64,000 nt of DNA from Ipomoea triloba (GCF_003576645.1 NC_044929.1:7101354-7165353); one strand, 5' to 3'. Positions 44,904 to 56,590 are shown, numbered from the stretch's first letter. Notes: generated by a model from the sequence alone, not told the origin. A program made the numbers and translations.

Positions 44904-45198
44904 CTTTAGTATACCCTTAGAAAGGATGAAAACATGAGGAAATCAATTGAGACAATCAAACTATTTATGTCATGGAGCGTATAAAAGTGTGTGGTATAAA
45001 TGATGTGTTAGGTAAATTAAAAATAGTAAAATACTCTGCTGACAACAAACAAAATGTTGGAAAAATTATGTTTTTAAAATAAGACAATTTGTCAATTCAA
45101 TTACTTTGAATGGGTAATTCGATCATTTACCATCTTGTGGTGACTTGAGCCAATGACTTCAATCAACTCTTCAAGGTCATCCTTAATGATTTTGATAA

Positions 45199-45895
45199 GG
45201 AAAAAGTGTCAAATAAGTCATTGAATTTTTATATATTGTGCAATTGAACCATCAAACAAAAAAAGTGTGTAATTGGACCATTAAAAACTCAAAAATTGTT
45301 TAAATAACATTTTTTACAAGTTACTTTCAAGTTTTTCTTAAATATGATGTCATAATGCTAATTGTATATAAAAATTATTTTAATTATTATTTTTAAATAT
45401 TAAAATTCAAAAAAAAACAATTTTATCCAAATTTTCCCGGAATGCCATAGATATATCCATAGATTATTTGTCTTTGGGTATTTTAATTCACTGGGATTTT
45501 CTCTGAATTTGTTGTGGGCTCATCCAAGATTTAGAACTGACGCTCTTTTCACTCCCCAGGGATTTATATCCGATCATCTGTAGACGTAACTGATAATTTT
45601 CTCCCAACCATTTTGAGAAGAAGATGGAGGCGAAGAAGATGGAGGCAGCTGTAATGGCTGAAATTTTCTTTAAAAAAATTGTATTTTTCTTTTAATTTTT
45701 AAAAATAATAATTAAAACAAGTTTTTACATATAAATGATAATATGACATCATATTTAAGGGATACTTGGGGGTAACTTGTAAAAAATGCTATTTGCACAA
45801 TTTTTGAGTTTTTAATGGTCCAATTGCACACTTTTTTTTTCGATGGTTCAATTGCACAATGTATAAAAGTTCAGTGGCCTATTTAACACTTTTTC
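45199..45895. mobile_element. MULE-like foldback element with arms of about 150 bp
   Basis: Left arm (45199-45345) and right arm (about 45760-45895) are inverted complements, including CAATTGAACCATC / GATGGTTCAATTG and AATTGGACCATTAAAAACTC / GAGTTTTTAATGGTCCAATT. Flanks TTTTGATAA (45190-45198) and TTTTGATGA (45896-45904) form a 9 bp duplication with one mismatch. A second inverted pair (about 45360-45420 and 45660-45730) extends the fold. Confidence 0.75.
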
Positions 45896-45904
45896 TTTTG
45901 ATGA

Positions 45905-46200
45905 AATGACCTTAGCCTATTGAAGTCATCCCCGCTTCTTATGAAAAAAACCTATGAAGCTTATGATAATTATATTTGTGAGGTTAGTTTGCTTCATCCT
46001 GAGAGTGTTAGAAGTGGTGAAACATCGAGTTCCTATGATACAATAGATAAACAACTTAACGTATATACTTGAGTACTCAAATACAAACATTCTTAGCGAA
46101 CTTGAACAAAAGTATAGAGAGTTCATAGGAAAGAAAATATAATTTTTCAGTTGTTTGCATTCATTGTATTCAAATTTGAACATAAGATTCAAAATGTTTC

Positions 46201-46242
<42 letters not shown>

Positions 46243-47339
46243 CTAGAAAAATAATTAGAATAAATATAATGCTACAATGTTAATTCTCAAATAAAATTGA
46301 ATTAGTCATAATTAACTCGTATATTTCTAGTATGATATGGTAGTAAGGACACGAGTTCAAACTTTAATTTTTAGAGCTCATTTTGGAACTTAATTTGCCA
46401 CCCCCACCCTCACTTTTCATTGTATACCTACAAGAGAGGGTCTCTAATTTTCTTTTGGTAAATTTACTGGGTTCTCCCGAAATTCTTTCCCACAAAGAGA
46501 GCTCACTTGCCACTTGAGCTACCCCATTGTGTTGCAAGAGAGAGCCTCTATGCTACACATTTAGGCCAGCTTACTAACATGAAATTTTCTCCAGTTTCTG
46601 AAAATTTAAAAAATTGGAGAATAGAAAACATGTTTACTAGCACAATTTTCTATTTTGAAAACAGGAAACAATTTCTCAGTTTTCTAGAAAACTGAAGCAC
46701 TATTAAAAATTGTTTTCTAAATGAAAAACAGAATTATCTATCATCTATTAGACTATATGTCACTATAACCACATTCTCACCATTATCTACTTACATATTT
46801 ATTCATTACTATGATTACATTCATTATCATCTTCTTTTACTTATCATCATCTTCTATCTTTTCTACTTGCATTACTTATTTAAACATAACTTATTTGGTT
46901 ATGCTTAAAATTATACATCATTCACATTATCAAAATTAAAAATTGAAATCTATACCACGTTTTATATTTTGATTGAACTCAATTGATTATTGGTTTGCAT
47001 ATTTTTAATTATGCTATATCGAATACAAGTTTGGTCCAGATATCGGATATCAAAATTTCACATATATTATTATATTAGAATTCAAAATAAAAATTATATA
47101 TTATATACAGGTCATTCAAATGAATATATCCAAAAATATTTTAAAAATTAGCTCAAAATATATTAATATTATCTAAACTAAATTTTGTGTGAACTTAATA
47201 GGTTATTAGTTATGTTATATACAAAAATAAAATTGGTTATGATATCAAATGTAATTTTTTTTTTTACATATATTGGACTTAATTTTTTTGTGTGAACTTA
47301 ATAGGTTGTTGACTGAGGGAGAAGTCAAGAGAGAAGAAG
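45905..47339. other. AT-rich intergenic sequence without a gene
   Basis: A poly-A tract at 46210-46239 and chance frames only. A SINE-like stretch may be present near 46330-46560 but its promoter boxes are not convincing. Confidence 0.35.
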
Positions 47340-48079
47340 AGTTAATGATGATCCTGGTTTGTAACGGATGCCCGCCCCCCCTCCCCCCGGCCAACAAGCT
47401 CTGCCCTCCTTTGCCATACGCATGTCCCACCAGGTGGCGTGCTCTTCCGCAAAATATATCCCCTTGCACCACGTCATAGACCACGTTTAGGATCCTCGCC
47501 AACCACATTGCATATTGTTTGAAGGTCGAGCGCATGCATGTAGCCCCACCCTGCCCTGAGCGGTCCGCCCGAGGTCTACCCCAATAGCGTTCTATTCGGT
47601 CCTCCACGGGTCTAACACTCGCCAATGGATCAAGATCTGGCACTGTAGTCGCCAGCCGATGGCCCCACGACTCAGGTCGATCGTTCCTTCCCTCCACTTG
47701 TTTTCTTGGATTATGCTTCATATCGCGTTGTCAAATTCACCCTTAGGCCATCCATATCAATGCATATTTTGAAGATATTGGAACAGTGTTGTATGAGGTG
47801 GATGAGTGAGAAGCTAGGAGAGAGGAGATCAAGAAGCATTTGTAAATGAGAGTTCGTGGTACAGTAAAATGGTACCAAAGGAAAAGTTACCCTGTTGCGC
47901 CTGAAGCGCGTCAAGCGCAACAGAGGCGCCCAGCTGGCGCGTGCGCCTGACCCAACCTTTTTTTTTTCGTAATTAAATTTGTTTTTTTTTTTAATTTCTT
48001 TTTCATCTTCTCTCATTTTCTCTTTCCAGAAAAGACCCACTTCCAATTTCTTAATTGGATTGCCCTTAGCCAAGCTCAT
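47340..48079 (-). other. GC-rich island with unidentified minus-strand frames
   Basis: GC content jumps between about 47360 and 47960 relative to the flanks. Two minus-strand frames are open: 47245-47721 and 47711-48079. The first encodes WGHRLATTVPDLD, VRPVEDRIERYWGRPR and similar blocks; the second has a basic N-terminus. I recognise neither. Hairpin-forming GCGCC / GGCGC motifs around 47895-47950 suggest part of a DNA transposon. A degraded transposase or captured gene fragment is possible but unproven. Confidence 0.25.
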
Positions 48080-49050
48080 CTTTCACTTTAATTATCCTTC
48101 GGACCGTACTTCTGGACCCACCACTAATAATAAACAAATTAAATCTATTATAAGTTGTAATTAAAAGTGTCATTTAATTTCCCTATAACTAATATAGTGA
48201 ATTTAGAACTTTCTTAAATTAATTAAGAACATGAGATTTGGGTGGGCTAACACATTCAAATAATATTCATTACCAGAAAACCGAGTTGGAAAAGGTATAC
48301 AACTATACACGCTGTAGATGTTTGCAACCAAAAAAAAAAAAAGATAAGTTTTTTTGGATGTATACTATACGTAATTAATTAATTAAGTTGATTTTTGTTT
48401 TCACTAATCGCACGTTGGTTGACCAGTCTTTTTTGTACGAATATATGCTTTCCATCTCCGATACAAACAAATTGTGAAGTAAAAAGGATTACAACAGCGA
48501 CTCAATCAACAAACCTTAACTTAATACACTTGAATAAATTTGAATTGCGCCGGCCTGCATGCATGCATGGTCTGTTTTAATTTATTATACAAAGATGAAA
48601 CAAGGCTTCCAGTAACTTTGATTTGTAGAATAGGTCAAAGTTAGTGCTTTTTCCCGAGCCTTTATGTGTCTGATTCAATTAACTTAACTTAACTAAAGTT
48701 ATTTTAATTTAGTTTTTCATAATATTAAATTTAGTATTAGTATATTAAATTTATGAAATTACATTAAACATATTATTAAACACAAAACAACAATTTTAAA
48801 AATAATTAAAAATTACTACAGAAAATAATAAACAAAGAAGAAATAATTGATTTGACAAATGAATAGTAAACATGACAGATACAATTGAACAAAGAGTATA
48901 ACGTAATGAAAATTGTTTTATCTATTATTTCGTTTAATTTGATTTTCTATTTTTGAGAGTGAATGTGTCATTTTGTAAAGCAAATAATTAACCATTTCAA
49001 CTGAGGCTTGATATTTACGACTCTTCTCCCCAGCCCTCCCCCATGACCCC
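48080..49050. other. Intergenic sequence, including a Stowaway-related relative at about 48690-48930
   Basis: The segment near 48690-48930 matches the interior of the interrupted element at 29448-30010. No coding frame is supported. Confidence 0.4.
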
Positions 49051-49051
49051 C

Positions 49052-49110
<59 letters not shown>

Positions 49111-49140
49111 TGCAAATGAAATTCGATAATATCTAATGCA

Positions 49141-49189
<49 letters not shown>
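49051..49189. repeat. Compound microsatellites (CT)n(TA)n(CA)n and (AAT)n
   Basis: CT, TA and CA tracts follow one another at 49051-49110. A tract of about 16-17 AAT units occupies 49139-49189, directly before the CACTA-type repeats. Confidence 0.92.
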
Positions 49190-49940
49190 GCGACGAAACC
49201 TAATAATACTTAGCGACGGATTTAAGGTTCCGTCGCTAAAAATATGACATACGTGAAACATAGAGCACCTTAGTGACGGATATGGATATCCGTCGCTATT
49301 GCTTTTAAACAAATAACAAAAGCTTCATTCATCTAGCGATGGAACCTCAAATCCGTCGCTAGATTACAAACACAATCCAATGGCCGATTTTACTGGATCT
49401 GTCGCTACAGTCTAACAAATAAAATTAAAAAACGAGAAAAAATGCTCTAGCGACGGAACAAATTCGTCGCTACTTTATTTTAAAAAGCCGCCAACCATAT
49501 TTTAGCGACGGATATTTGTCTCCGTCGCTAGATCTAGCGACGGAGTCAAATTTCCATCGCTACATATTCTTGTAAACGTGTATTACGAATTGTTAAGTTC
49601 AATATCCGTCGCTTTTCCGTCGCTATTTTGTAAAAAAAAAAAAGCCTTAATACATAGCGACGGATATATTTCCGACGCAAATCCGTAGCTAATCAATTTT
49701 TTTTATCAACCCGCCAAAATTCCGTCGCTAAACCGTGTCAATTTTAAGCGCGATAATTTACCGCTAAAATTAATTACGGATTTAACGACCACCCTTTTCC
49801 GTCGCAAAGTACCGTCGCTAACTTCCAATTTTTTGAAAAAACAAAAATCCATCGCTAATCCGTCGTTATACCGTCGTTAACTTAGCAACGGAATTTATCC
49901 GTCGCAAAATCCGTCGTTATTTCTGCGTTTTTTTGTAGTG
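49190..49940. mobile_element. Terminus and subterminal repeat array of a CACTA (En/Spm) transposon
   Basis: The right edge reads GCGTTTTTTTGTAGTG, the inverted CACTACAAAAAAACGC terminus typical of plant CACTA elements. Inside it are over a dozen TAGCGACGGA / TCCGTCGCTA motifs in both orientations. Such arrays are known transposase-binding subterminal repeats of this superfamily. No left CACTA terminus was found before the microsatellite at 49139, so the element is probably truncated. No transposase frame. Confidence 0.78.
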
Positions 49941-50040
49941 AATAAGCAAATAACATTGCTTCTAAAATATGAATTTAATAAAGAACACTAGTTTAGTCCA
50001 AAGAAGGGGGAATTTTCAATTCCTTTATGAATAAATTAAC

Positions 50041-50224
50041 GGCTCAAACACCTTATGGTCTAGTGGCACCGGCCAATTTACATTCCCACATGAAGGAGAG
50101 TGGGTTCGAGCTGAGCCTCAGCTTCAGTAGGTTAAGAAAATAGCTATGAACAGATATTACATTGTAACAGAGTCGATGCTACATTGTAACAGGGTCAATA
50201 GTACTTTTAAAAAAAAAAAAAAAA
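50041..50224 (+). mobile_element. tRNA-derived SINE (family 2)
   Basis: The A box TGGTCTAGTGG (about 50056-50066) and B box GGTTCGAGCT (50103-50112) are close to Pol III consensus. A body with two GTTACAATGTA-type repeats (ACATTGTAACAGAGTCGATG, ACATTGTAACAGGGTCAATA) follows, then a poly-A tail. A reversed 3' fragment is at 30560-30632. Confidence 0.75.
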
Positions 50225-50586
50225 CCGTCTTTGGCAAAGAGAGATCTGATACTTTTACGAAGAGTCTCAACAATTTTTAAACTATTATGAATATGATCGA
50301 CAAAAATTATCGTGGACGTAAGTTAGCTTCACATTGTAAATTGTTTAGTAATTTGCATCATTTATTCACTCTTTAGATAATTATATTGCATGCGTCATTT
50401 AAAAAAAAAATTGAAAACCCAAAAAATTGGTGGGCCAAACAATGACCCACACAAATTCAAGAATCACATCCATCCCAACGTGAAAAATCAGTCCATAAAA
50501 GTTGTCATAATATGAGTGTGGGTCTAATAGGCTATCATGTGAAATCGATCTTCCGTACAGACTATGTAGGTTGACTTATTTTATAA

Positions 50587-50960
50587 ACGTTAGGACATCC
50601 TCGATAGTGTATAGTGTGAGGTTTTTGAGGATATTTTACAAATGTAATTATAAAAAAGAAAATGAGAGTGAAGGAAAAAAATAAAATCTCTAAAAAAAAA
50701 TACAAAAAAAAAAGTTAGGTTTATGCGCCCAGACGGGCGTGTGCAACACGTACTTCACGCACGTGGGGCGCATATCTTCTCCCACAGTGGGTCCCACTCC
50801 CACTGCCAAAAACCTCACATTTATAGGAGAATGATTTTTAAAAGACTTACTCCCATATTTGTTATAAACCCACTCCTAAAATTTTTACTATTCCAAAAAC
50901 CCACTAAAAACCACAAATGATGAAGACCTACTAAAGGAAAATCATAGACATATTTTTAGT
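50587..50960. other. Possible MITE remnant with GCGCCC-type core
   Basis: Features TGTGAGGTTTTTGAGG near 50608 and AAAACCTCACATTTATAGGA near 50810 in inverted form, around a GCGCCCAGACGGGCGT-like GC-rich core. Ends not defined. Confidence 0.35.
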
Positions 50961-51120
50961 GAGTAAAATTATCATTACCGATATTAATTTTATTAAAAAA
51001 TAGAATAAAAATTGAAATACATTTTTTTAGATTAATCAAAGTGTGTCGTCTTAATATAGAGTGAACATTAATAGTAAGTGCAATACATCAAACTATATAA
51101 TGTGTGACGAGTGTAACAAT

Positions 51121-51519
51121 CAATGTTGTAAAAATTGTGCTTAGGTGTTAGGCGGTGCCTGGCCGCGTTGATGAACGTAGGAATCGGCCTTCTCCGCAGT
51201 CCGGTGCCTAGTTGGCCAAATAATTATTGTACGACGGTGTTTTTTTTTGCTCAAAACGACATTGTTTTGAGCAAATAACCCTAAAAAAAAATCACAATGT
51301 TCATTCAAAGTTGCCCAGACTCCAGATGGACGGACTAGAGACTCCAACGCCACTTTCGCCTCTGCCTCTGCCTCTGCCCAGACGTTGGACGTGGCCTACT
51401 GCCGAACGACTCCAGTCGCCGCCTCGTCTCCAGTACTAGAACAAGTCGCGTCACTGCGCTAATTAATAAAAATAAAAAATAAAAAAAAATCTGGCGCTTA
51501 ACGATTTTTTTTTATCACT
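51121..51519. mobile_element. GCCTAGG-family element, copy 4 (diverged)
   Basis: Starts CAATGTTGTAAAAATTGTGC and ends ACGATTTTTTTTTATCACTG. The interior has the CTCAAAACGACATTGTTTTGAG palindrome shared with copies 1 and 3, plus a GC-rich CTCTGCC-repeat block at about 51360-51380. The CCTAGG blocks are degraded. Confidence 0.6.
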
Positions 51520-52439
51520 GGTCACAACTTTTCCTATTAATTTACTACTCCGTATTTAACTATAGTTAATTTAATTTATTGGTGACTTAATCAATACAAC
51601 AAATCTTTTCCTCCCAATTTAGTCTGTTCTAAGTGAAACTTATAACTGACAAAGAAATAATTTACCAATTGTCTAACCAACTCAGCATGATGAATTGCCT
51701 CAACTCTAATGTTCAATTTCTTTTTTTTTTTTTTGGCAATGTCCCATCACGAGCGCCTCCACCGCTCTTGCCCTAAAACCTTGTGAATGAGGTAAATCAC
51801 ATAATGTGCAACACAATAGTCAAAAATCAAATCCATAACCTCATTAGAGCACCGTCATCAGCAGGTTCTCCCTTTGTCACTATGCCATATAACGCGGGGC
51901 ACCTCAACTTAATGTCACCTCAACTCTAATGTCTTATGTGTACATAAAGTGGAAAATCGAAGACGCCTAAAAACTTCATGAATTGAAACTTTTTTGTTTT
52001 ATAATGTCAAAACACAACTCTCTTTTTGTTTTGATTTGCGGCTTAAGATAAAGGTTTAGTTTCCACGTGTGAGTCAAGCTGTAAGCCGAAAACAAATGCC
52101 CAAACTTGTGTTTCATGGCCGACTAAATCATTGGGTCAAACTACGTACCTATTAATACTTTTAATATTGCTGATGTCATGTGTAATGCCTCCCACTAGTT
52201 TCCGACTCTTAAACTCCCATAAACATACTGTGATGATGTCATCATATCCCACCCTACTTTACTATAGAATCACTTTGATACCACATTACGAAATTTGATT
52301 AAAATCATCTTAGAAATTAGAATAAAGAGTCATAAAATATTAAATTAAAATTTAAAAACAAATTCTATAGAAATTAATATAAACTTTTAAATTTTTAAAT
52401 TTATATTAATTGAAAAATTTAATAATAAAGACTAATATA
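51520..52439. other. Intergenic sequence without a gene
   Basis: No supported frame or element; a poly-T tract near 51720. Confidence 0.35.
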
Positions 52440-52570
52440 ATGGTTTGAGCATACCAGATATCTACAACTTATGTTGATTTATTTACTTGTGGTTTTTTGA
52501 CAACTAAAGTCACAAGATGGGAATACACACTCTCGAATAGTGGTTTCGAGTGTCTCTTGTCATTCAAAAT
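52440..52570 (+). mobile_element. SINE fragment (family 1)
   Basis: The 3' part of family 1: TTGTGGTTTTTTGACAACTA, then GTCACAAGATGGGAATACAC and CTCGAATAGTGGTTTCGAGT blocks. The Pol III boxes are not preserved. Confidence 0.5.
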
Positions 52571-53495
52571 GCATTTTTATTTTAAAACAAAATTTAAATA
52601 TGTGATTTTTAAAAAAAAATTGCAGGTACAAATAAATTGAAAATTTAGAGATATTACTGAAAATAATCCAAAGTTATTTGAACGGACATAGATACTTACC
52701 TCAAAGCTAAACTGCAAAAGCCAAACGTCCAATCTAGGCTCAACTCCTAAGTTAAGCACTTCAATGGGGAACCTGAAGATCAATCCAATCTAACACCATT
52801 ACTATTACTACTATTGATACTCCAATCATCATCAGGCGCCCAATTTTTTATATTTTATTTTTTATAGTTATTTTTAATTTTTAAAAAAATTTTGTAAGTG
52901 TTAATACTTATTAGTATATTGCAATTCTGATCATACCCAATCATCATAAATAAAAATAATTGAACAGGATGTTGGTAGGGGGAGTCAAACCAGCGACCAC
53001 CAGTTTACACCATAGAGCCACAATCATTCCACCATTAAAGCCAGCGGTGACAATTCTAGGCAATGATTCTATAAGGCCCTTCCCATTGGCCATCTTGGGC
53101 ACAAAAATTAAGGAAAGAAATTCACTCATCAGATTTTAAACAAATGGGAAGTAATGTTTTATATGAAATCTTTCTCTTGCTAATAGGAGATTTTGCAGGT
53201 AAATGGTGGGCCCCAATCGCTTAAAGCAGCTGCGCTCCACACTGTTTTATTTTTTTTTTTTAATTTTTTTTGTCAGATATTGTTTTCTATTTGTTTTTCC
53301 TTTTTTTTTTTTTTCTTCCACCTCATTTTATCTTTCCTAATTATACTTACAAAATCTCCTTAAAAATCTACTCCAAAATTCTAACTATTGGAGAAGGCCT
53401 AAGAACCTTTTGTACAGTCCAGTCCAGATTCTACTTCGCACAATTCAGCACAAAACACCCTCAAGTTCATTTGTAAACATCCAAAAGCACAACAA
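52571..53495. other. Intergenic sequence without a gene
   Basis: Frames here are short and AT-biased. A Tourist-like MITE may span about 53155-53400, but its ends are not clear. Flanks the tRNA gene. Confidence 0.35.
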
Positions 53496-53567
53496 GGTTC
53501 CATGGTCTAGTGGTCAGGACATTGGACTTTGAATCCAGTAACCCGAGTTCAAATCTCGGTGGAACCT
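53496..53567 (+). tRNA. tRNA-Gln (anticodon TTG)
   Basis: 72 nt without intron. A seven-base-pair acceptor stem GGTTCCA / TGGAACC is followed by discriminator T. The D-arm carries the A box (TGGTCTAGTGG), the anticodon loop CTTTGAA gives TTG at positions 34-36, and the T-arm contains GAGTTCAAATCTC (B box). All stems pair well, so this is a functional-looking nuclear gene that reads CAA glutamine codons. CCA is not encoded, as usual in plants. Confidence 0.95.
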
Positions 53568-54345
53568 AAATTTCAAACATCGAAAGCTCAATCATATAAC
53601 TACTCATGTTGCTGGAAGGTAATAAATCTATTAAAATGGTTTTAGTTCAAAAATAACACCTATTAACATCATTTCTAAGGATTGGAAATGCTATCATCCT
53701 CTAGCAAAATTTCCTCCTAATCCTTAGCCTTAATCACAAACTTCCCCTTCACCTTAAGTCCAAACAAAATCCCAAAAGGGGTATTTATAGATGGGTGAAG
53801 AAAATGGGTTAGTGGTGTTGAGTGGGAAATAAATATATATCTCAGATTTAAATAAAATTTTAGTGTTATGGTTTTAAATAAATGATATGAGAGTCAAAAA
53901 AAAATGATATGAGTTTAAGTTGGATTTATAATAATAACAAAGGTAGTAATATTATTAAAGGTCATGTTCGTCTCAGATAGGCTTTTGGGTTCAAATAATA
54001 ATAAAATTTGGAGTTGAAAAATTATAAAGATATTTTTATTTAGATTTTTGGAAATAAAATAATTTATTGGAAATCATAAATATTGAAATATTTGTAGGTG
54101 TCGAAAATAAAAAATTTTACCTGTAGAAATATTTTTACGAAAGTAGTACTAGTAGAAATTTGGGGGTATTACACTTTCATTGTCGAACATTGCTTGGCTT
54201 AGAATCCTAGAACACTAAGAAGCGTCTATGCATAGCTATTTGATCTAAGTCATCTCTTTTATCATTGTTTATTACTTAATCCATTGCTCCATTTTATACT
54301 TTCCATTTTGGTTAGCTTTTAAACACTTATTGAGTTATTGATTTC
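53568..54345. other. Intergenic sequence between the tRNA and the LINE
   Basis: AT-rich, no gene. The 5' limit of LINE homology is near 54400; no clear target-site duplication is seen. Confidence 0.35.
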
Positions 54346-54399
54346 GTGTTTAACCCCTTGCTACTCAAGTCCTATCTAGCCCTTCCTAGAAGATTCACT

Positions 54400-56590
54400 A
54401 AAACTCACACTAGAAATGGACCCTCCATTTCACATCTCTTCTTTGCTGACGACATGGTCCTGTTTGCAGAAGCGGAGGAAGATCAAATTCGCATGGTCAT
54501 GAATTGCCTCGACACGTTCTGTAAGTATTCGGGGCAAAAGATTAATAAATTAAAGTCTAACATATTCTTCTCGACCAATGTGTGTAGGCAAAAGGCGGAC
54601 TCACTAGCTAGGATGGCAGGCATTCCTATGACTTCGGATCTGGGACGCTATCTCGGGGTTCCATCCTTGCATGGAAGGATAACCAAGGAGCACTGTAAGA
54701 ATATAATGGACCGAGTCCAGGGTAAGTTAGAAGGATGGAAAACGCGCTTCTTAAGTCTCGCTGGGAGACAGATTTTAGTCCAGTCAGTGCTGAACGCACT
54801 TCCATCGTATTCCATGCAAACCATGCTCCTTCCGAAAGGTGTGTGTGATGAAATTGACAAGAAAACGAGGAATTTCCTCTGGGGCGGAGACGGTACGGGG
54901 AGAAAAACAAGTCTGGTTAACTGGAAAACGGTCACAATGCCTAAGAAAGAAGGAGGATTGGGGATTAAATCCATGCGTGAGCTCAATATCGCGTTACTCA
55001 CCAAGCTAGGCTGGAGGCTTATTAAAGAGCCCGAGAGCACCTGGGCTAAGGTTCTAACCTGTAAGTACATGAAGGGGGACGCTTAGGTGGAGAACATGAA
55101 GAGAAAGCGAAATGACTCCAACGTTTGGAAGGGAATTTGTGCAGCAGCTCCAGTGATCCAAAGAGGAGCGGTGAAAATGGTTAGAAATGGGAGAAACACC
55201 TCTTTCTGGAAGGACCGATGGATTGGCAACGAGCCCCTAAGGAATCATATTATAGGACCACTACGCAAGAATGACGAGGAGATGCAGGTCGCGGAACTCT
55301 GGAGCTAAGGAGCATGGGACTGGAGAAATATTGACGTTGGTCTCAACCCGGAGAAAAGGAAGGAAGTTGCAGGGAAGGTGATACTGGTTGACGACGAGAA
55401 ACCAGACCTGATGGGATGGGGACTCAACACCTGCAACTCTTTCACTACTAAATCAGCCTACAGCTTAATCATGCATGGGAATATGAATGAAGGGGGAGAC
55501 GAGTGGAAGGGAATATGGGAATTGCGTGTGCCTAACAGAATTCGTTTATTTCTCTGGCTGGTAAAGCAAGGGAGGATCATGTGTAATGCCGAAAGAAAGA
55601 AGCGAGGCTTCACTTCGGATGAACGGTGCAAATTGTGTGGAGCAGCGAAGGAGGATGTTGAGCACACAATAAGGAAATGTCCAGCAGCAGCGGCAGTATG
55701 GAAAAGCATCAAGGTCGAGGAGAACATAGGTACGTCGAATACTGTGGATTTTGATGGTTGGCTCAATACTAACTTGACAGGTACCCCGGGAGGCCAGAAG
55801 AGGAAACAGAGGAGTGCAAGATTCGCGATCACAATCTGGTGGATATGGAAATGGAGGAACGATTTTATTTTCAATGGGGCGGAGAGAGAGGTCAAGGCCA
55901 AGACCGACGGGCTGCAAAGGCAATTCACGGAAATTGAAGCAGTTCTAGAGAGGGCAGTAGGACCAAGAGAAAGGCTACGAAGGAACGACAGACGGAGCCA
56001 GCCATGGCGACCACCAGAGCGCGGATGGATCAAAATCAATACAGATGGCGGTGTGGGTTTTTCTCGCCAAGCTACAAGTGGAGGAATCTTTCGAAATACG
56101 GATGCTGCATTCCTAGGAGCTTTCACGAGGAACATTGGCGTCTGCACACCCCTTGAAGCAGAACTATGGGGAATCTACACCGGCTTATAGAAGGCGTGGG
56201 AGCTGGGTCATCGCAAAGTGGATCTTGAAACAGACTGTGCTAAAACCATCAGTCTTGTGCATGGGCGTGAAGGATACCAGGGACAAGCTCGAAACTTGGT
56301 GGAGCTGTGCAGAAATCTTTTGGACAGAGAATGGGAAGTCAAGATGAGCCACATTCCACGAGAACAAAACAAAGTCGCTGATGCCATGACGAAACTTAGA
56401 AGAGAACAAAATGAAGACTTCAGGTGGTTTGATGAACCACCCAGGGAAATCGAGAAGTTGCTAAGAGCCGATGAACTGGGTCTTTTGGGTAGTTCCAACA
56501 CTGTGAGGGTCAATTACTGACCTTGGACATAATCCTCCTTTTGCTACAAAAAAAAAACGAATTTTCATTTCTTGATTTATTTAAAAAAAA
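54400..56590 (+). pseudogene. 5'-truncated LINE (non-LTR retrotransposon), ORF2 3' half, three in-frame stops
   Basis: One frame runs from about 54346 to 56520, broken by only three stop codons (TAG 55084-55086, TAA 55306-55308, TAG 56188-56190). It contains the end of the reverse transcriptase domain with the catalytic FADD box, then the YLGVPSLHGRITKEH, LAGRQILVQSVLNALP and FLWGG blocks of plant LINEs. A zf-RVT zinc-binding region follows (RCKLCGAAKEDVEH-CP). A C-terminal RNase H domain keeps its acidic residues (NTDGG, PLEAE, ETDCA, KVADA). A-rich runs after the final stop fit a 3' tail. The endonuclease and most of the reverse transcriptase are missing. GC content is far above the surroundings. 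Few lesions suggest a recent insertion; it is inactive. Confidence 0.9.

Noticed and set aside
53496..53567. The tRNA being part of a SINE
   Set aside because: All four arms pair without mismatches and no SINE body or A tail follows, so it is a real tRNA gene.
54626..56147. Minus-strand frames over the LINE
   Set aside because: Antisense shadows of the reverse transcriptase and RNase H coding region.
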